A DNA stretch of 64,000 nt from Chlorops oryzae (Eukaryota; Arthropoda; Insecta; Diptera; Chloropidae): the NCBI GenBank assembly GCA_020466095.1, contig CM035809.1, positions 3,114,302-3,178,301 on the forward strand, in the 5' to 3' direction. Made by a program: the position numbers and the translations under genes. Under the pieces are notes generated by a model, which saw nothing but the letters and a program-made list of their open reading frames with translations, ran no database searches and was not told where the DNA came from. Positions 1 to 11,407 of this stretch are shown here, one piece after another (position 1 is the first letter of the stretch; every line of letters begins with the position of its first letter).

Positions 1-1640
1 GATGAACTTTCTGAATTTAATTTTTTGTTCTTAAATATGTTTTCGCTTTTCGATGTTATATTTTGGAGATGTACTACACGAGGTTTAAATCTTCTTCCAC
101 TTGATCCAATTGCGAAAAATTATTCTTTTAAAGGTGACGACAACACAAATCGTTGCATAATTAGTGAGGACGGTATCTAAAGATAAGTTTGCACATTGTG
201 AAACATATTCCGATGAGATTGAAGTTGCAATGTTCTTGCGATTAATCGACAATTTCCTATTGAGGTTTTAAATTTTACACACTTTCGTTTGCTGGAATAA
301 ATTTATTCTTGAAATTTTCATTACATTTTCGCGGTAATAAACTCCTTCGCAACGAAAATGGAAGAACTCCATTAAAATGAAGTGAATTATAACAACGTTC
401 TCAAAGGAAGCCTATCAACATACATTGAGCTTATAGCCGTTCCATTTTGTCATGCCTTGTTTATTCTTTCGACAGCACCAGGATTTACATGTTTTGGAAT
501 TTCTTCTCAGTTGAGAGGAAAAGACATATGTATGTTTACATACCTAAAAGGGTGAGTGACTGCTTTTACGTTCATTTAGAGGGCGTGTCATTGTTAATTT
601 ATGCACTAAGTGGAACATAAATTTTGCTCTTTGAAACCAATGAAAAAAAAAATTCAGTTTAATTTTGTCTCTAACATTCTTTTTAACATTTAAATGAATA
701 ATACATTTTTTTTAATGATAAAATATTCGAAGATGAAGGATCTTTTTCTCAATTGAATTCAATCTATGAAACGATTCATATGTCTACAGAGGACGTAGAA
801 TTCCTTTTCATCCTGCTGTTGAAAAACAACAAAAACACAAATAGTCGATGGAAGCTTACCTTTCTTACTTCGTAAGGTCACTGATGAAAAAGCCAAACAG
901 GACAAAAATTGATTGAAATATGTATATTGGAACACGTTTTAAAGGGCACAATTATCGTAGTCAGTTTTCCAATACTTAAAATCTCTAGAATCCCTTAAAA
1001 GGAAGTTATCGAAATTTTTCTGAATCTTCTGGAATTCTAAGTTTATAGGCTGCCGAAATGCAATCAATATTGTTCTCGATCCTGAGACAATGAATATATT
1101 TTATTTCCGCTCGGAAAACAGGATATTTGAAAAACGAATAAAAAGCAAAGTAGGTAAACTGCTTTGATTTATTTTTCGGAGAATTCGGCTCCGGCGAAAT
1201 TCAATAAAAATCATTGTTTTCATTGGGTGGTAAGATTGAGTCGATTCCAAATCGAGCAATAACAGTAAAAGGAAACTTTTACTTTTATTTTCAATCGAAT
1301 AAATTTTTTATTTATTTAACTCGAACCTTTCTGAGTTAGAAAATTGAATGTGGCGAAATTGCGTAGGCTTTAATGGCTTTCAAAAAGTTTAAACCCAAAG
1401 ATTTTTATTTTATTTGTTTCGTTTGGCTTGTCTTCATTTGCTTTAAGAAGATACAAAATACCCTTACTCTGGTGTAACTTGAAATGCTGCTCACGAATTT
1501 ACATCTCGAGTACATAAACGTTGGGTCACACTCAGTCAATTTGATTGCTTGCCTTTATGAGACAAGAGATTTTTCACAAAGTTTGCTACAATTATAATTA
1601 AAAGAACTCCCGGCTTATAAAGTTTTTTTAGGTGGATATT
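1..1640. other. AT-rich DNA without recognisable features
   Basis: I see no gene, RNA, repeat pair or terminal inverted repeat in this stretch. It is AT-rich with short A/T runs. It could be intergenic or intronic DNA of a gene lying outside the window. Confidence 0.5.
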
Positions 1641-1713
1641 TAAGTTCTGTTTTTTGTTTTCTTTTCAGAGAGGAATGAGAGCATCAAAAAGCAGTTCGAT
1701 TAAAAGTGGATAT

Positions 1714-1886
1714 TAGTAGCGGATCGAGGGGGCACAAGGAGGCAGCCGCCCCGGGCGCCACATCAAATTTGAATTTTTATGATGGCATTTTTGTTGAGGC
1801 CGGTTGGAGGGGGAAGCATTTCCTGCATTGTGCATCGATTGCGCCCCCATCGGACCCGGGCGTCGAAATGTCTCGCTACAACACTG
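1714..1886. mobile_element. Short hAT-like MITE, GC-rich
   Basis: A 173-bp GC-rich block stands out from its AT-rich surroundings. It begins TAGTAGCGGATCG and ends CTCGCTACAACACTG, so both ends share a TAGCG core in inverted orientation. It is flanked by near-identical 8-bp repeats, GTGGATAT on the left and GTGGAGAT on the right, as expected for a hAT target-site duplication. The interior CCGCCCCGGGCGCC resembles the terminal region of ZMYM1-like hAT elements as I recall them. The short ORFs across it are incidental. Confidence 0.55.
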
Positions 1887-1924
1887 GTGGAGATGTCGCT
1901 GTTCAAAAATAAAACGAATGAAAA

Positions 1925-1985
1925 ACAAGTAAGGGTGTTATAGTCAGGAGAGCCTGACAATAGAATACCCGACACAGACACATAT
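1925..1985 (+). repeat. Dispersed tag repeat with imperfect palindrome, copy 1
   Basis: It starts AACAAGTAAGGGTGTTATAG and folds as GGGTGTTATAGTCAGG against CCTGACAATAGAATACCC, followed by GACACAGACACA. The same tag occurs at 13986, 24033 and, reversed, near 53098. The family is unidentified; it behaves like the end of a dispersed repeat. Confidence 0.6.
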
Positions 1986-2101
1986 GTTTAATTAAGTTTT
2001 AAACCCAAAAAACAGGAACACTAAGAAAGAATATTTAAGAGATTTACAAGGACATAGACGAAGTTTGAAAAGCGTATATATTATATATATATATACACCA
2101 A

Positions 2102-2452
2102 GGCGGGTCAATTTGTATGGAAGAATTTTTGAGAGGCCTGCGTCAGCGAAATTCGTAAAATACATCTAATTTTAAGACTTTTTCTCCATTAAACCATATA
2201 CAAATTTTGAATTTTAGCTGTGCGACTTTTCATAAATACATTTTTTTCTCAATTATAAAATATGAATATATGAAATTTGAAAGTGATAAAAAAAGTGAAT
2301 AAAAAAGATCATTTGTAGCGTCATTTCTAAAGTAAATTTGGACACTGAATCCGAATCTGGCGTTAAAAATACATTAAATTTAACTATTAATAGAACAAAT
2401 CGTGATGTTTTACCAAAATATCGTGATTTTCGGCCAAAAAATGAAAGAAATG
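2102..2452 (+). repeat. Left terminal inverted repeat of the 1.55-kb element
   Basis: It matches the reverse complement of 3310-3648 along its whole length with scattered substitutions and small indels. The shared blocks include GGCCTGCGTCAG near the end, GGACACTGAATCCGAATCTG in the middle, and GATTTTCGGCCAAAAAATGA at the inner boundary. Confidence 0.85.
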
Positions 2453-2498
2453 AAATAGAATAAAGGGATTTTTCAGACCGTATGAAAATTTTTTTAAA

Positions 2499-3140
2499 AT
2501 GTTGGCAGCAGTGTCAAAAAATTTACGAATTTTGGCCACAAACGTGATGAAAGTGTACATTCCAATGGACTTCAACGTTAAATATTACAATTCAATTGCA
2601 TATGGAAGTGTTTTGTTCTTCAATTTTATACAATGGACGAATTATCTGCCACCGAATTTACTTGCCGTTGTTCATAGTGTAATGGAAGGCAATTGCTTCT
2701 TTGCTAGCTCTGAAAACTTTTTGCTAGCAATGATTTGTAGTAATATGAAACCTACACGTCAAATGGCAATCGACAAAATAAGACATATCCGAAATGATCT
2801 CGATCGGACAACATTAAGAGATTACAAAAAACCAAAAATTAATTTTGACTGCACCCATGTTTCCAACATGATAGATTTGAATGATGATGATATTCTACAC
2901 GAGCCGCCATACACAAGAGACATTCCACTGCAACATTCGATTGAAGACTATTATGATTGTGATGAGGTGATGATTAACGTCGAAATACCATGCCACATTC
3001 AAAGCACCGAACGAAATGTCCAAGAGGTGACCACAGCATCCAAACACGTTACAGAGAAACACAAAAGTGGTTTTATTGCGACATCGATGGAATCGAGAGA
3101 AAAAAGGCCCAAAACTGAGAGCAAACAAGACTTGAAATAA
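2499..3140 (+). CDS. Conserved hypothetical protein of a TIR element (213 aa)
   Basis: The ORF is intact and fills the space between the two long inverted repeats. I recognise no catalytic motif. The first 130 residues have the pattern of an uncharacterised invertebrate family I recall as multi-copy: a KVYIPMDFNVK-like start, a segment around VMEGNCFFASSENFLLAMI, an arginine/isoleucine stretch IDKIRHIRND, then KPKINFDCTHVSNMIDLN and EPPYTRDIP. The C-terminal 60 residues are polar with a basic tail (EKRPKTESKQ) that could be a nuclear localisation signal. The first ATG is used here; an in-frame ATG 16 codons on (MKVYIPMD) fits the family start equally well. The family recollection is from memory and unverified; the function is unknown. 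Confidence 0.7.
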   Translation: MLAAVSKNLRILATNVMKVYIPMDFNVKYYNSIAYGSVLFFNFIQWTNYLPPNLLAVVHSVMEGNCFFASSENFLLAMICSNMKPTRQMAIDKIRHIRNDLDRTTLRDYKKPKINFDCTHVSNMIDLNDDDILHEPPYTRDIPLQHSIEDYYDCDEVMINVEIPCHIQSTERNVQEVTTASKHVTEKHKSGFIATSMESREKRPKTESKQDLK

Positions 3141-3309
3141 ATTTTAATATTCTATATTGTTTCACTTTTCATTCAAATTTCATAAATTATTATTTTTCAA
3201 TCACAATGAATTGACTAAGATTATTCAAATTATCATTTTTTTCGGGGGCGCTGAATCCGAATGAAGCCTTGAAAATGAGCTAACAATTGAAATAAAAAAA
3301 ATTTTCTTA

Positions 3310-3648
3310 CATTTCTTTCATTTTTTGGCCGAAAATCACGATAATTAGGTAAAAAATCACGATTTGTTCTATTGATAGTTAATTTTGATGTATTTTTAAC
3401 TCCAGATTCGGATTCAGTGTCCAAATTTATTTTAGAAATGACGCTACAAATGATCTTTTTAATTCACTTTTTTTATCACTTTCAAATTTCATATATTCAT
3501 ATTTTAAAATTGAGAAAAAAATGTATTTATGAAAAGTCGCACAGCTAAAATTCAAAATTTGTATATGGTTTAATGGAGAAAAAGTCTTACAATTAGATGT
3601 ATTTTACGAAATTTTCTGACGCAGGCCACTTAAATAAATGACCCGGCC
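3310..3648 (-). repeat. Right terminal inverted repeat of the 1.55-kb element
   Basis: Inverted partner of 2102-2452. The terminal part reads CTGACGCAGGCC and then TGACCCGGCC. Its divergence from the left copy suggests an insertion that is not recent. Confidence 0.85.
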
Positions 3649-3655
3649 TAATATA

Positions 3656-3725
3656 TTAGGCCATATATATATACACACACACGCACGCATATATTTATAT
3701 ATGCACACACACGCAAATACGCGCT
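3656..3725. repeat. AT/AC microsatellite
   Basis: Alternating AT, AC and CACG dinucleotides (ATATATATACACACACACGC and similar) directly beside the long-TIR element. A matching (TA)n tract lies just left of 2102, so the element probably landed in a TA-rich microsatellite. Confidence 0.8.
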
Positions 3726-3848
3726 TTTCAAATTTAGAAAAAAATGCGACCGTAAATTAAAAAAAAAAATCACTTTTTCGATTTTAAAAAATCCCTTTTA
3801 AAATTTGGTGGTCCTGAAAAGGACCGATTTTTTCGCCTGCTGCTCGTC

Positions 3849-4987
3849 TTACTCCATTTCGATGTCAAAGCTGTCTGTATCGCTCTCCACGTCGTCACGC
3901 AATCCAGCACGCAACGGATCATGTAGCTCCCCAGCAATTTTAAAAAACTCACTGAGGAGATCCACTTTCCGCCACTTGCGGTCTTGCAAAAACATAAACT
4001 ACGCTAAGTAGCCCCGGAAATAGGACTTTTTCCGGAAGTACCTTGGCAAAGATTCTTTTGCATGACGCCACATGCCTTCTATATGGTTTGTGTGGGCTCC
4101 CGACTCTGGGTCCTTGAAGTTAACCGAGTGGTTCACTTTTAGGTGACGAAACCCTTCGTGATCCAGGCAATCATAAGCCTTCCAGAAGTCGTACATTATG
4201 GTGTTGCCGGGCTCTATCCACTCAGTGATGATAGGGATGAGTTTTGGCATCTCGTTTTTCTATAGGCACGAAAAACGACCGACCACACTTCTCCTCTCCG
4301 CTCTATCTATCCACTCCTCCAAATACCCATTGACGTTCAACTCTATGGCCCCGGTGGTACTTCCGGCGACCAAACTTTGATTCGTCAGTCTCGACAATCT
4401 TGCCTTCGCCTCCTAAAAGCTATTCAAAAAAAACAAAAAAAAAAACAGACAAAAAATCAACCGATTTTGCCGTGGTTGTCATACATTTTGGCAACAACCA
4501 CTTCGAAGTGAAATGAGTTCCAGTCAGCGATACTCGTGTCACATCGCTTCAAAGAATTCGCGATGAAACTGAGTGGGAGGTTCCCTACCCACAAACGAGA
4601 AAAAAGCTCAACTGGGCGTAACGACAAGTGCGAATGCTCAAAAGAAGTTTTTGAACGAATCGACAGCCTTGCGTTGCATTCTTGCTGTTTCTTTTTGTTT
4701 GAACTGGGATGTTTGTTGCGACACCTCCACTCATAACCGTCACATCGATCCTTCCGTCGGCTAAGTTTCATGGGGGTGCTCCCTACTGGACACCGAATTG
4801 TTCCTTCAGCAGCAATCATCCCTACTCCTGTAGCTTCTTTATGGCCGTCAAAGGCACACATTAGAAATTGAATATAATTAAATGTAGTACAGCGAGGGGC
4901 CCATATGTCCTTGCCTATGACATCGCAATGTAAAATTCGCCTCTCGAAAGTATTGCCGGTTGTTTGACGAGGGGTGGTCCTAACCAC
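3849..4987 (-). pseudogene. Merlin (IS1016/ISXO2-like) transposase, decayed
   Basis: The minus strand encodes the parts of a Merlin-type DDE transposase in order. First comes a zinc-ribbon-like N-terminus (CPVG..MKLSRRKDRCDGYEWRCR). Next is NLPLSFIANSLKRCD and a block with the first acidic residue (ETDESKFGRRKY). Then come IEPGNTIMYDFWKAYDCL and VNHSVNFKDPESGAHTN. The frame is broken upstream of CPVG, by an in-frame TAG after VFGGVDR, by a one-base frameshift before PIITEW, and by another TAG after RGYLA; the acidic C-terminus stops at 3849. At 4413-4461 the reading frame is interrupted by a 49-bp GT...TTTTAG stretch that restores GKIG-GEGK when removed, so it may be a short intron. I could not find convincing terminal repeats. 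Confidence 0.85.
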
Positions 4988-5041
4988 AGGTGGCCGGTGA
5001 ATTCACTTGTCCGGTGCCGGTCCCACGGACTATAGGGAAAC

Positions 5042-5400
5042 TTTGGAAAATGATGTTATTCAATTACAAATTGAAAATAATTAAAATTAATAAAAAAAAA
5101 ATCAGAACAAATCAAAAATAATAAAAAAAAATCAAAAAACCCAAAAATAATCAGGAAAAATAAAAAATAATAAATAAAAATTAAAAATATTCAAAAGTAA
5201 TCTAAAAATAATCGGGATTATTTTTTTGATTATTTTTTGATTTTTTCTGATTTTTTTCATTAATCTGAAATAATCCTGATTATTTCATGATTATTTGGTA
5301 ATCGCAATCATTGATTAATATAGGTCATACAAAAATAATCATTAAATAATCACTATTTCACTCATAAGAAAAAAATAATCTGATTAATTAATCATTAAAA
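5042..5400. repeat. Palindromic AAAATAATC / GATTATTTT simple-repeat tract
   Basis: About 170 bp of irregular AAAATAATC-type units is followed by the reverse-complement type GATTATTTTTT. The switch of strand bias is at about 5218, within AAAATAATCGGGATTATTTT, so the tract can fold back on itself. No gene is visible. Confidence 0.75.
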
Positions 5401-6970
5401 TGTCGAACAGAATTATAAGCAATTGAAATGTTAGAAGGTATAAAGGATACAACCAGCTTAAGCTTCTTTTATAAATTTGCTTAACTGCAATAAAACAAAA
5501 GTTTATGGTGCCTTTTTATTGAATATGACAGCCGAAAATGAGTGGCGCAGAAATTTCTTTTTTATATGTTCCCACATGATGATTTTTGTTAACCCAACAA
5601 TAAAATGTTTAATGAAGTGGAAATGTGTCAACTCCAAGAAGGAAAACATGTGCAAGTAATTGGAATGATGGAAAATATATGAAGTGAAACAATGGCACGG
5701 AAAACATTTATGGCCACGCATAAAAATTTATGTTCAATCTTTCAAGAGGATAGAATTTATTGTGGCCGAAGGAACGTTCATTTCCTGTCTTGAAATGAAC
5801 TGAATGGAGTTTGCTTGTAAGAAGGTGGAGAGAAGCTCTAAAGCGGGATATTATATCGTCGTTCTCAAGTTATTGTGTTCTATATGAAAAAGATAAATTT
5901 TTGGAAAATTGATTTTAATTGAGCCTACTTAGGCGGTAATGTCTTAGATTCCTTCTGCTTTAAAAATATCAAGCTCCTTAGAACAAAAATTTTAAGTTGA
6001 ACGTTTTTAAATCGAAGTTAAATCGCAATTCGTTTTTATCACATAGAACTCAATAACTTACGAACGATATGCCAAAATGTATGGGGTGTCTGAAGGAAAA
6101 ATTTTTTTTTTCAAAATACATATACCTAACCCTATAAAGAAAAGCACTTTAGTGCGGAACACCACTGTATAAAAAACTCGCTTAAACCTAAATGGGGAGC
6201 AGAAATATATTTTACACTTCAATAAAAACGCGATAAAAAATCATTAATTTATTAATGAAAGACTTGCTCTCAGAAATATTTTCTTTAAAACTCACTGCTC
6301 GGAAGTATAGTTTATTCTGGAAAATTATGACTTATCCAGAATTAATATGCCATTTATATTGAAAGTAATATAGGAAAAACTTCAAACATCTATAATCATT
6401 TTATCCGACAAATTGGAAAAGGAAATCAGTGTGTTATTTACTTGTTCCAAAAGTGATCTACGACATGCTTAGAGCAGCATTTTTTTAAAAAACCAAGTCT
6501 AATTTTAGCCCAAAGAACTGAACGACCCAAAACAATTCATTCCCATGGGACACGTTAGGATCAAGTATGTTATAATGAGCCTGACATTTACAATAATATG
6601 TCGTAACCAATAAATCTCTCCCATAAGATTTATTACACATTTTAAGAAGCAAATAAATGCAATATGCTTGGCAATGTGGCTTATGTATGGTCTGAGTAGA
6701 TTGTCAGCATAATTATTAACACATCAAGTAAAACATGGAAACGTACAACCTTTCATGCTTTGGGAGAGCTCATATCGATTGCTGTAGGGACCCTGCAGTA
6801 ATTGAGACTCACCCCCTACTCACCTATGGTTAACCTCTAAAAGACTACAACTAGTCCTCACATAATTTACTCTAACATGCATTCAACGCACCTCTTTAAC
6901 ATGGGGGCTACATTAGAAAGAGAGTAGTGCATGTAAGACTCATCCAAGGTGAGACGTTTTCGGTGAGTTT
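5401..6970. other. No recognisable features
   Basis: AT-rich DNA without a coding pattern, terminal repeats or RNA genes that I can support. Short ORFs near 5.5 kb overlap on opposite strands and look random. Confidence 0.5.
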
Positions 6971-6971
6971 G

Positions 6972-7030
6972 AGGTCAATTGACCATTTTGTTCCTAAATT
7001 AGGGTCAATTGACCATTTTGTTCCTAAAAA
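6972..7030. repeat. Two-copy tandem repeat, 30-bp period
   Basis: The motif GGTCAATTGACCATTTTGTT plus CCTAAA occurs twice in direct succession. GGTCAATTGACC is itself a palindrome. Confidence 0.8.
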
Positions 7031-7102
7031 GGGTTTATTAAAATAAAACAATGTTTAGTTATTTTTTTCCATATATTTTTTTAAAAACAATCACAACCTT
7101 CA

Positions 7103-7355
7103 TGCGGCTCTGAAGAAGAGGAGGAAACGGTCCTCCACCTGATGGGTCAATGCACCGCTTTCGCAAGGAGTAGGCTCTTTTCCAGCTTAACCGAACTCTC
7201 TGAAATGAAATTGTCGGATATAGTGACGTTCATAAGGAAGTCTTCTTGGCTTCCCAATACTTTATAAGGGGTAATAGTGTCTTTCGTGGTACCACAACGG
7301 GCCTCTTTTGTGCCTAAGTGAGCATATGGCTGCCACTCCTACCTACCTACCTACC
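7103..7355 (+). mobile_element. 3' end of a jockey/R1-type LINE (5'-truncated)
   Basis: The plus-strand frame from 7103 to 7267 carries the C-terminal cysteine-histidine motif typical of insect non-LTR reverse transcriptases, CGSEEEEETVLHLMGQC, and ends with WLPNTL and a stop. The 3' UTR that follows (GGTACCACAACGGGCCTC, then GCCTAAGTGAGC) and the CCTACCTACCTACC tail at about 7341-7355 are characteristic of dipteran LINE 3' ends. Everything upstream of the last 55 codons is missing, as usual after abortive reverse transcription. Confidence 0.8.
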
Positions 7356-7523
7356 TTCATGGCGTATTATATAAAAAATACTTCTTTCTATCACATTAAT
7401 CGGCAAAAATGTTGTAGTCTTTCTGATATTTTTTGATACTTAAAAAATAAGAGAAGTAATAAAAAAGGACGGAAAAAAAGTACGTAAAAATGAAATTCAA
7501 TTTTCAATGCAAAGGTAAAATTA

Positions 7524-7646
7524 TCAGGCATGCTCTAGAAATCGAATCAGAATAAAAAAAAAATCGAAATCAATGTGATATCAATACAAATTTAGGTAAT
7601 TTCGAATTTTTTTTTTATTCTGATGCGATTTCTAGAGCACGCCTGA
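7524..7646. mobile_element. Foldback MITE with TTA target duplication
   Basis: The two ends are near-perfect inverted repeats of about 50 bp (TCAGGC(A/G)TGCTCTAGAAATC, then AATCAGAATAAAAAAAAAAT). TTA flanks both sides (7521-7523 and 7647-7649). A 3-bp TWA duplication is typical of PIF/Harbinger elements, but the terminus is not diagnostic. Confidence 0.75.
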
Positions 7647-7649
7647 TTA

Positions 7650-9096
7650 ATTAAATGTAAAAAGTTTAATTTAGCAGTTTCCTTCAGAGACCTTCAAAAC
7701 GTTGCAAGTGTTTTCACTTGGCTCTGTTTGGTGCCGTTTATTTTTTGAAATTTCCCTGAAATGCCTCTTTTTGACACCTTTAATAGCTTCTCGCAGCTGA
7801 TTTTCCGGTTTCTCGTCAGTTGTAATTTTTGTGAATTATTGAAGTATTTATTATAAGAGATGATATTAAATGTATTACTGTTGTACATTACCTATCATAT
7901 TGTTACGGATTTCTAAAAAAGGATTCTTGTCGTTGGTCTTTTCTATAGGCGTATCCGTATCGCAGGATTGTGACCTGTTTATAAGGAGTTTCAGAGGTCA
8001 AAAATACAAAAGAACGATTAAGTTCGATTCAACTGCGACGAAAATATTTATTATATTTTAGTTCAGCTTCCCAAAATCGGAATAATCTTAGCTATAAAAT
8101 TATTTGTAAAGGAAAACTTATTTTCCTAAAAATTACAAAACTTCTATGTTCATACGAATAATATTTAGGGATTGTACAATTTCAAACTTATAAAAACATG
8201 GGATCCTAGATCCATAACAATATGAAGGAAAACGGTTTTGAAGTCTTTAAGACAAAGTATCCCATGGGTCCCATCAATGTTAATTTCCAGGATAAGTTCC
8301 TTTGTTAAAACTTCTGTGATGTACTTTTTCACATTTCCATGAAGCAGCCTTTTTATGTATGCTATCTGTATAGTAAAATTTTATAATAGGATCATAATTA
8401 TATGTAATTAACCATAAATAGGTCTAGTAACCTAGTCCAATAATTTGATATAGCTTTCAAATTCCAAAATGTTAACGCTTAAATTAAATCGCATTTGAAG
8501 TGTGATTTTTATGTTCAAATCAACATAAGTTTATGCAGACAGAAAAAAAAAATTTATTTAACAACTTACATAGGATTCTTATTTGTACGCAACAACTCGT
8601 CTCGGTTCCTCAGTCCTTCAATTGTGCCTACTGGAAAGATGTCCATTATATTTTCCTCTGCGTTGTTTTGCTTATGAATCGTGTTGAGAAGAACTTTATG
8701 TTCGCCCAGTATATCGCATATTAAAAGAGCCTTTGTAAATCTACGTTTCACTTCCGCAATTCCGCTTTTTTAAATTCCTCACAAGAACAAGTTTTTTTTT
8801 ATCTGAAGTTAAAAGAAAAACAGTTTTATACATGCAACTATGAAGAATGGGTATAAGAAGAAATTCGTCATCATGAGGAATACACAAAATTTTATGTTGA
8901 AAAATTTCAATTGGAAAAAATTATTTTTCTCCTAGTTCAAGATTTGAAACGTAAATTCCTAAAGAAGAAGACTGTAAAGGCTCAATAAAAAAATTTCTAT
9001 GAGCTAATCCTCTTAGCTTCAATGACATTCTGATTTCCTTCCACAAACCCCACTACTTTAATGGGAAAATTCGATTCTACTGCCCAAAAGCTATCT
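7650..9096. other. No recognisable features
   Basis: AT-rich DNA. Short ORFs near 7.7-8.7 kb have no recognisable domain and overlap antisense ORFs. Nothing else is supported. Confidence 0.45.
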
Positions 9097-9407
9097 CTTT
9101 GATTCAGGCCCGTGCGCAGGAATTGTCCAAGGGGGGTTTTTTTTTCTATTCATCAAAACAAGTGGTTAAAAATCAAGAGTAGCGATTTGAATGACTTTAT
9201 TAAAACAGTTCAGTTTTGGTGAGTTTCATCAAAGAGTATTAATATATATAAGAGACGCCAACTTACTCTATGGCAAATCCCATTTTTCACTCGTTCTCGA
9301 TGATACCACGTAGATGAGGATACACTATGCTTTGGCAAATGAAACACTCAAAAAGCATGAAATCGAGGAAAGAAAGACACTCGAAATGTAGGAATTGATA
9401 GAAAGGA

Positions 9408-9618
9408 TCAAAACAAAAACGAAAATCTGACTTCTCGCTTTTACGCATTGAGAAACGGTTTTCATTCATAGTTTTTCGGCAGTCGCGCGATTGTTCTGTT
9501 ATTCTTTCGATTGCGTGCCGCGCTTATGCGCATATATGAGTTTGTGTGTGCGACAATCTACATACGTACGTTTGTATTTGGCCTTTGCAATTTTCGGCCT
9601 CTGAAAAATTCAAATTGA
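9408..9618 (+). repeat. Direct repeat inside the hAT relic, copy 1
   Basis: It shares the stretch starting ATCAAAACAAAAACGAAAAT and running through TTCTTTCGATTGCGTGCC with 10581-10752. This is a local duplication about 1.17 kb apart. Removing the 573-bp MITE brings the copies to about 600 bp apart. Confidence 0.75.
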
Positions 9619-10007
9619 TATATTAAATACTCTTTGGAAACTCGAAACGTAAGAAATCATTCCCAGCCAGAAATTTTCTCATAAATGACCAATTCATTAA
9701 TTTTTTTACCAAGAATATCATGGGGAAAATTTGAGTACTTCTCAATTGCAATGGCAATGTCATCGAGAGGTAATATTGTTCATCGCAGCTCCAATGGCAT
9801 TGTCATCGATAAAGGTATCGATACGACGGAGTAGATCTACTCCACTGTCGATGACTAATTCGTGACTTGTACTCTGATGACGGCCAAGCCGTTTGTGTGT
9901 AAATTTCATTAGAAAGTTGGTGTATAATCAGGAGCAGTCACGGCTCTATGTCATGCTGAAATCATTGATTCACCGGGACATTTCCGGCTGGGTTAATGGA
10001 TCAAGAC

Positions 10008-10580
10008 CAGTGCCGGCCACCACTACATGTACTAATTGCGTTTGTGTGCATGCACATTACACAGCGAGAAACAGTTGTGGATGTTTTCATACAAAATTGC
10101 ATAAATTTTTCTTAGAGCTGAAAAATGTTCTTCAGTAGAACTGGGTATGTCCCTAGATCGATATGTCGCAAAAATTCGACGCCTCGTCCAAGAGGTAGGG
10201 ATGGGTCATTTTGGAGCCTTTTCCAGCTCATCTTCAGCTTTTTTATCTTGAAAATTTAAAGTGCAGAGCAGAGAATTATTGTAAAAATAAATGATGTGGT
10301 GAATTTATAGATATTATATAATATAAATAACTGAATGTTAAGAACACGATGAAAAAATTCCTCAAGTATAAAAAAATCATTTTCTTCAAAGTGTATCAAG
10401 GCTGAAAAAATTTACGTTCTCATCTAGCTTCATCCGACGCAGCTCCGTCTCGCTTTACGTTTTCCACTCAACTGAACGAATTTTTGGCTCTCAGCTTTGC
10501 TTCTCATTTGAGAGCAATTTTGTGCACATACGAGTGCTTACGCTCTTTTTGCTTCTAGCATGCTTCCGCGGCCGGCACTG
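10008..10580. mobile_element. hAT MITE with CAGTGCCGGCC ends
   Basis: The termini CAGTGCCGGCC and GGCCGGCACTG are perfect inverted repeats. They are flanked by a perfect 8-bp duplication ATCAAGAC (10000-10007 and 10581-10588). It has no coding capacity. Insertion split a unit of the internal direct repeat of the hAT relic. Confidence 0.9.
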
Positions 10581-10752
10581 ATCAAGACAAAAACGAAAAT
10601 CTGACTTCTCGCCTTTACGCATTGAGAACCGGTTTTCATTCCTTATAGTTTTTCGGCAGTTCAGCCGCTGTGCTGTTATTCTTTCGATTGCGTGCCTTAC
10701 TTATGCGCATATATGAGTTTGTGTGTGCGCCTGAAAAATTCAAAAATCGTTT
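10581..10752 (+). repeat. Direct repeat inside the hAT relic, copy 2
   Basis: Second copy of the 9408-9618 sequence. It lacks about 50 bp that follow GTTTGTGTGTGCG in copy 1 and differs at scattered positions. Confidence 0.75.
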
Positions 10753-11407
10753 TTCGAGTCGGTGGCTTATGTCGTTTTCCTGTTTCTACGTGACCAATGC
10801 AAAGTCACTACCGTATGGTTCTGTAGGGTGACTTGCGCGGCGCTAAATGCGAAAAAGTCGAAGCTTGGTCGCTTTGATTACCTTTTGTAACATTATGTGC
10901 TTGTTTTTTTTAGTTTTAATTCGACCCTTTTAATATTTTAATTTTAATTACTTTAATATTTTTTCGGGCCTAGGGTGCAAGCATAGCTATTACGAAATGT
11001 AAATTTTAGCAATCGAAATTTTTTTTTCCTGATGTTTTTCTGATGCTAATGTAATTTTACTTTTGATATTAACAATAAAATCTCTTTAAAATTTTTCCTC
11101 TGCTGAAATTAGTATTTTCAGCTGTAAAAATACTCCCTTTAAGGTGGGGCTAAATTAAAAATGAATTTTAGAAGACTTTTTGAATTGTCTTTATATTGAA
11201 ATTTTTTCAACTAATATAAGGATTTTTTTGAATATTACCAAATTATTAAATTTAAATGTAAGAGAAAAAATTGTTGAAGTCAATAGCAAAATTGAAATTT
11301 TCAAAAATCTTTTTTATGGGTCTTCAACGGACAATGTATTTGCACCATCGAATGTAAACAAGCTGAATCATTCCATTTTAAATACATACAAGCATTGTTA
11401 TGCTCAT

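Larger units (their letters stand above)
2102..3648. mobile_element. 1.55-kb element with ~345-bp terminal inverted repeats and one ORF
   Basis: Two inverted repeats of about 350 bp (2102-2452 and 3310-3648) enclose a single plus-strand ORF. The outermost bases are GGCGGGTCA on the left and TGACCCGGCC on the right, set in TA-rich flanks that prevent a confident target-site duplication. The compact one-gene-between-long-TIRs layout is that of a DNA transposon. The encoded protein, however, shows no DDE signature that I can recognise, so the element may be non-autonomous or of an unusual class. Confidence 0.75.

Noticed and set aside
1706..1912. 68-aa ORF in the GC-rich block
   Set aside because: It spans a short MITE with an 8-bp duplication and continues into flanking DNA; overlapping antisense ORFs are equally long.
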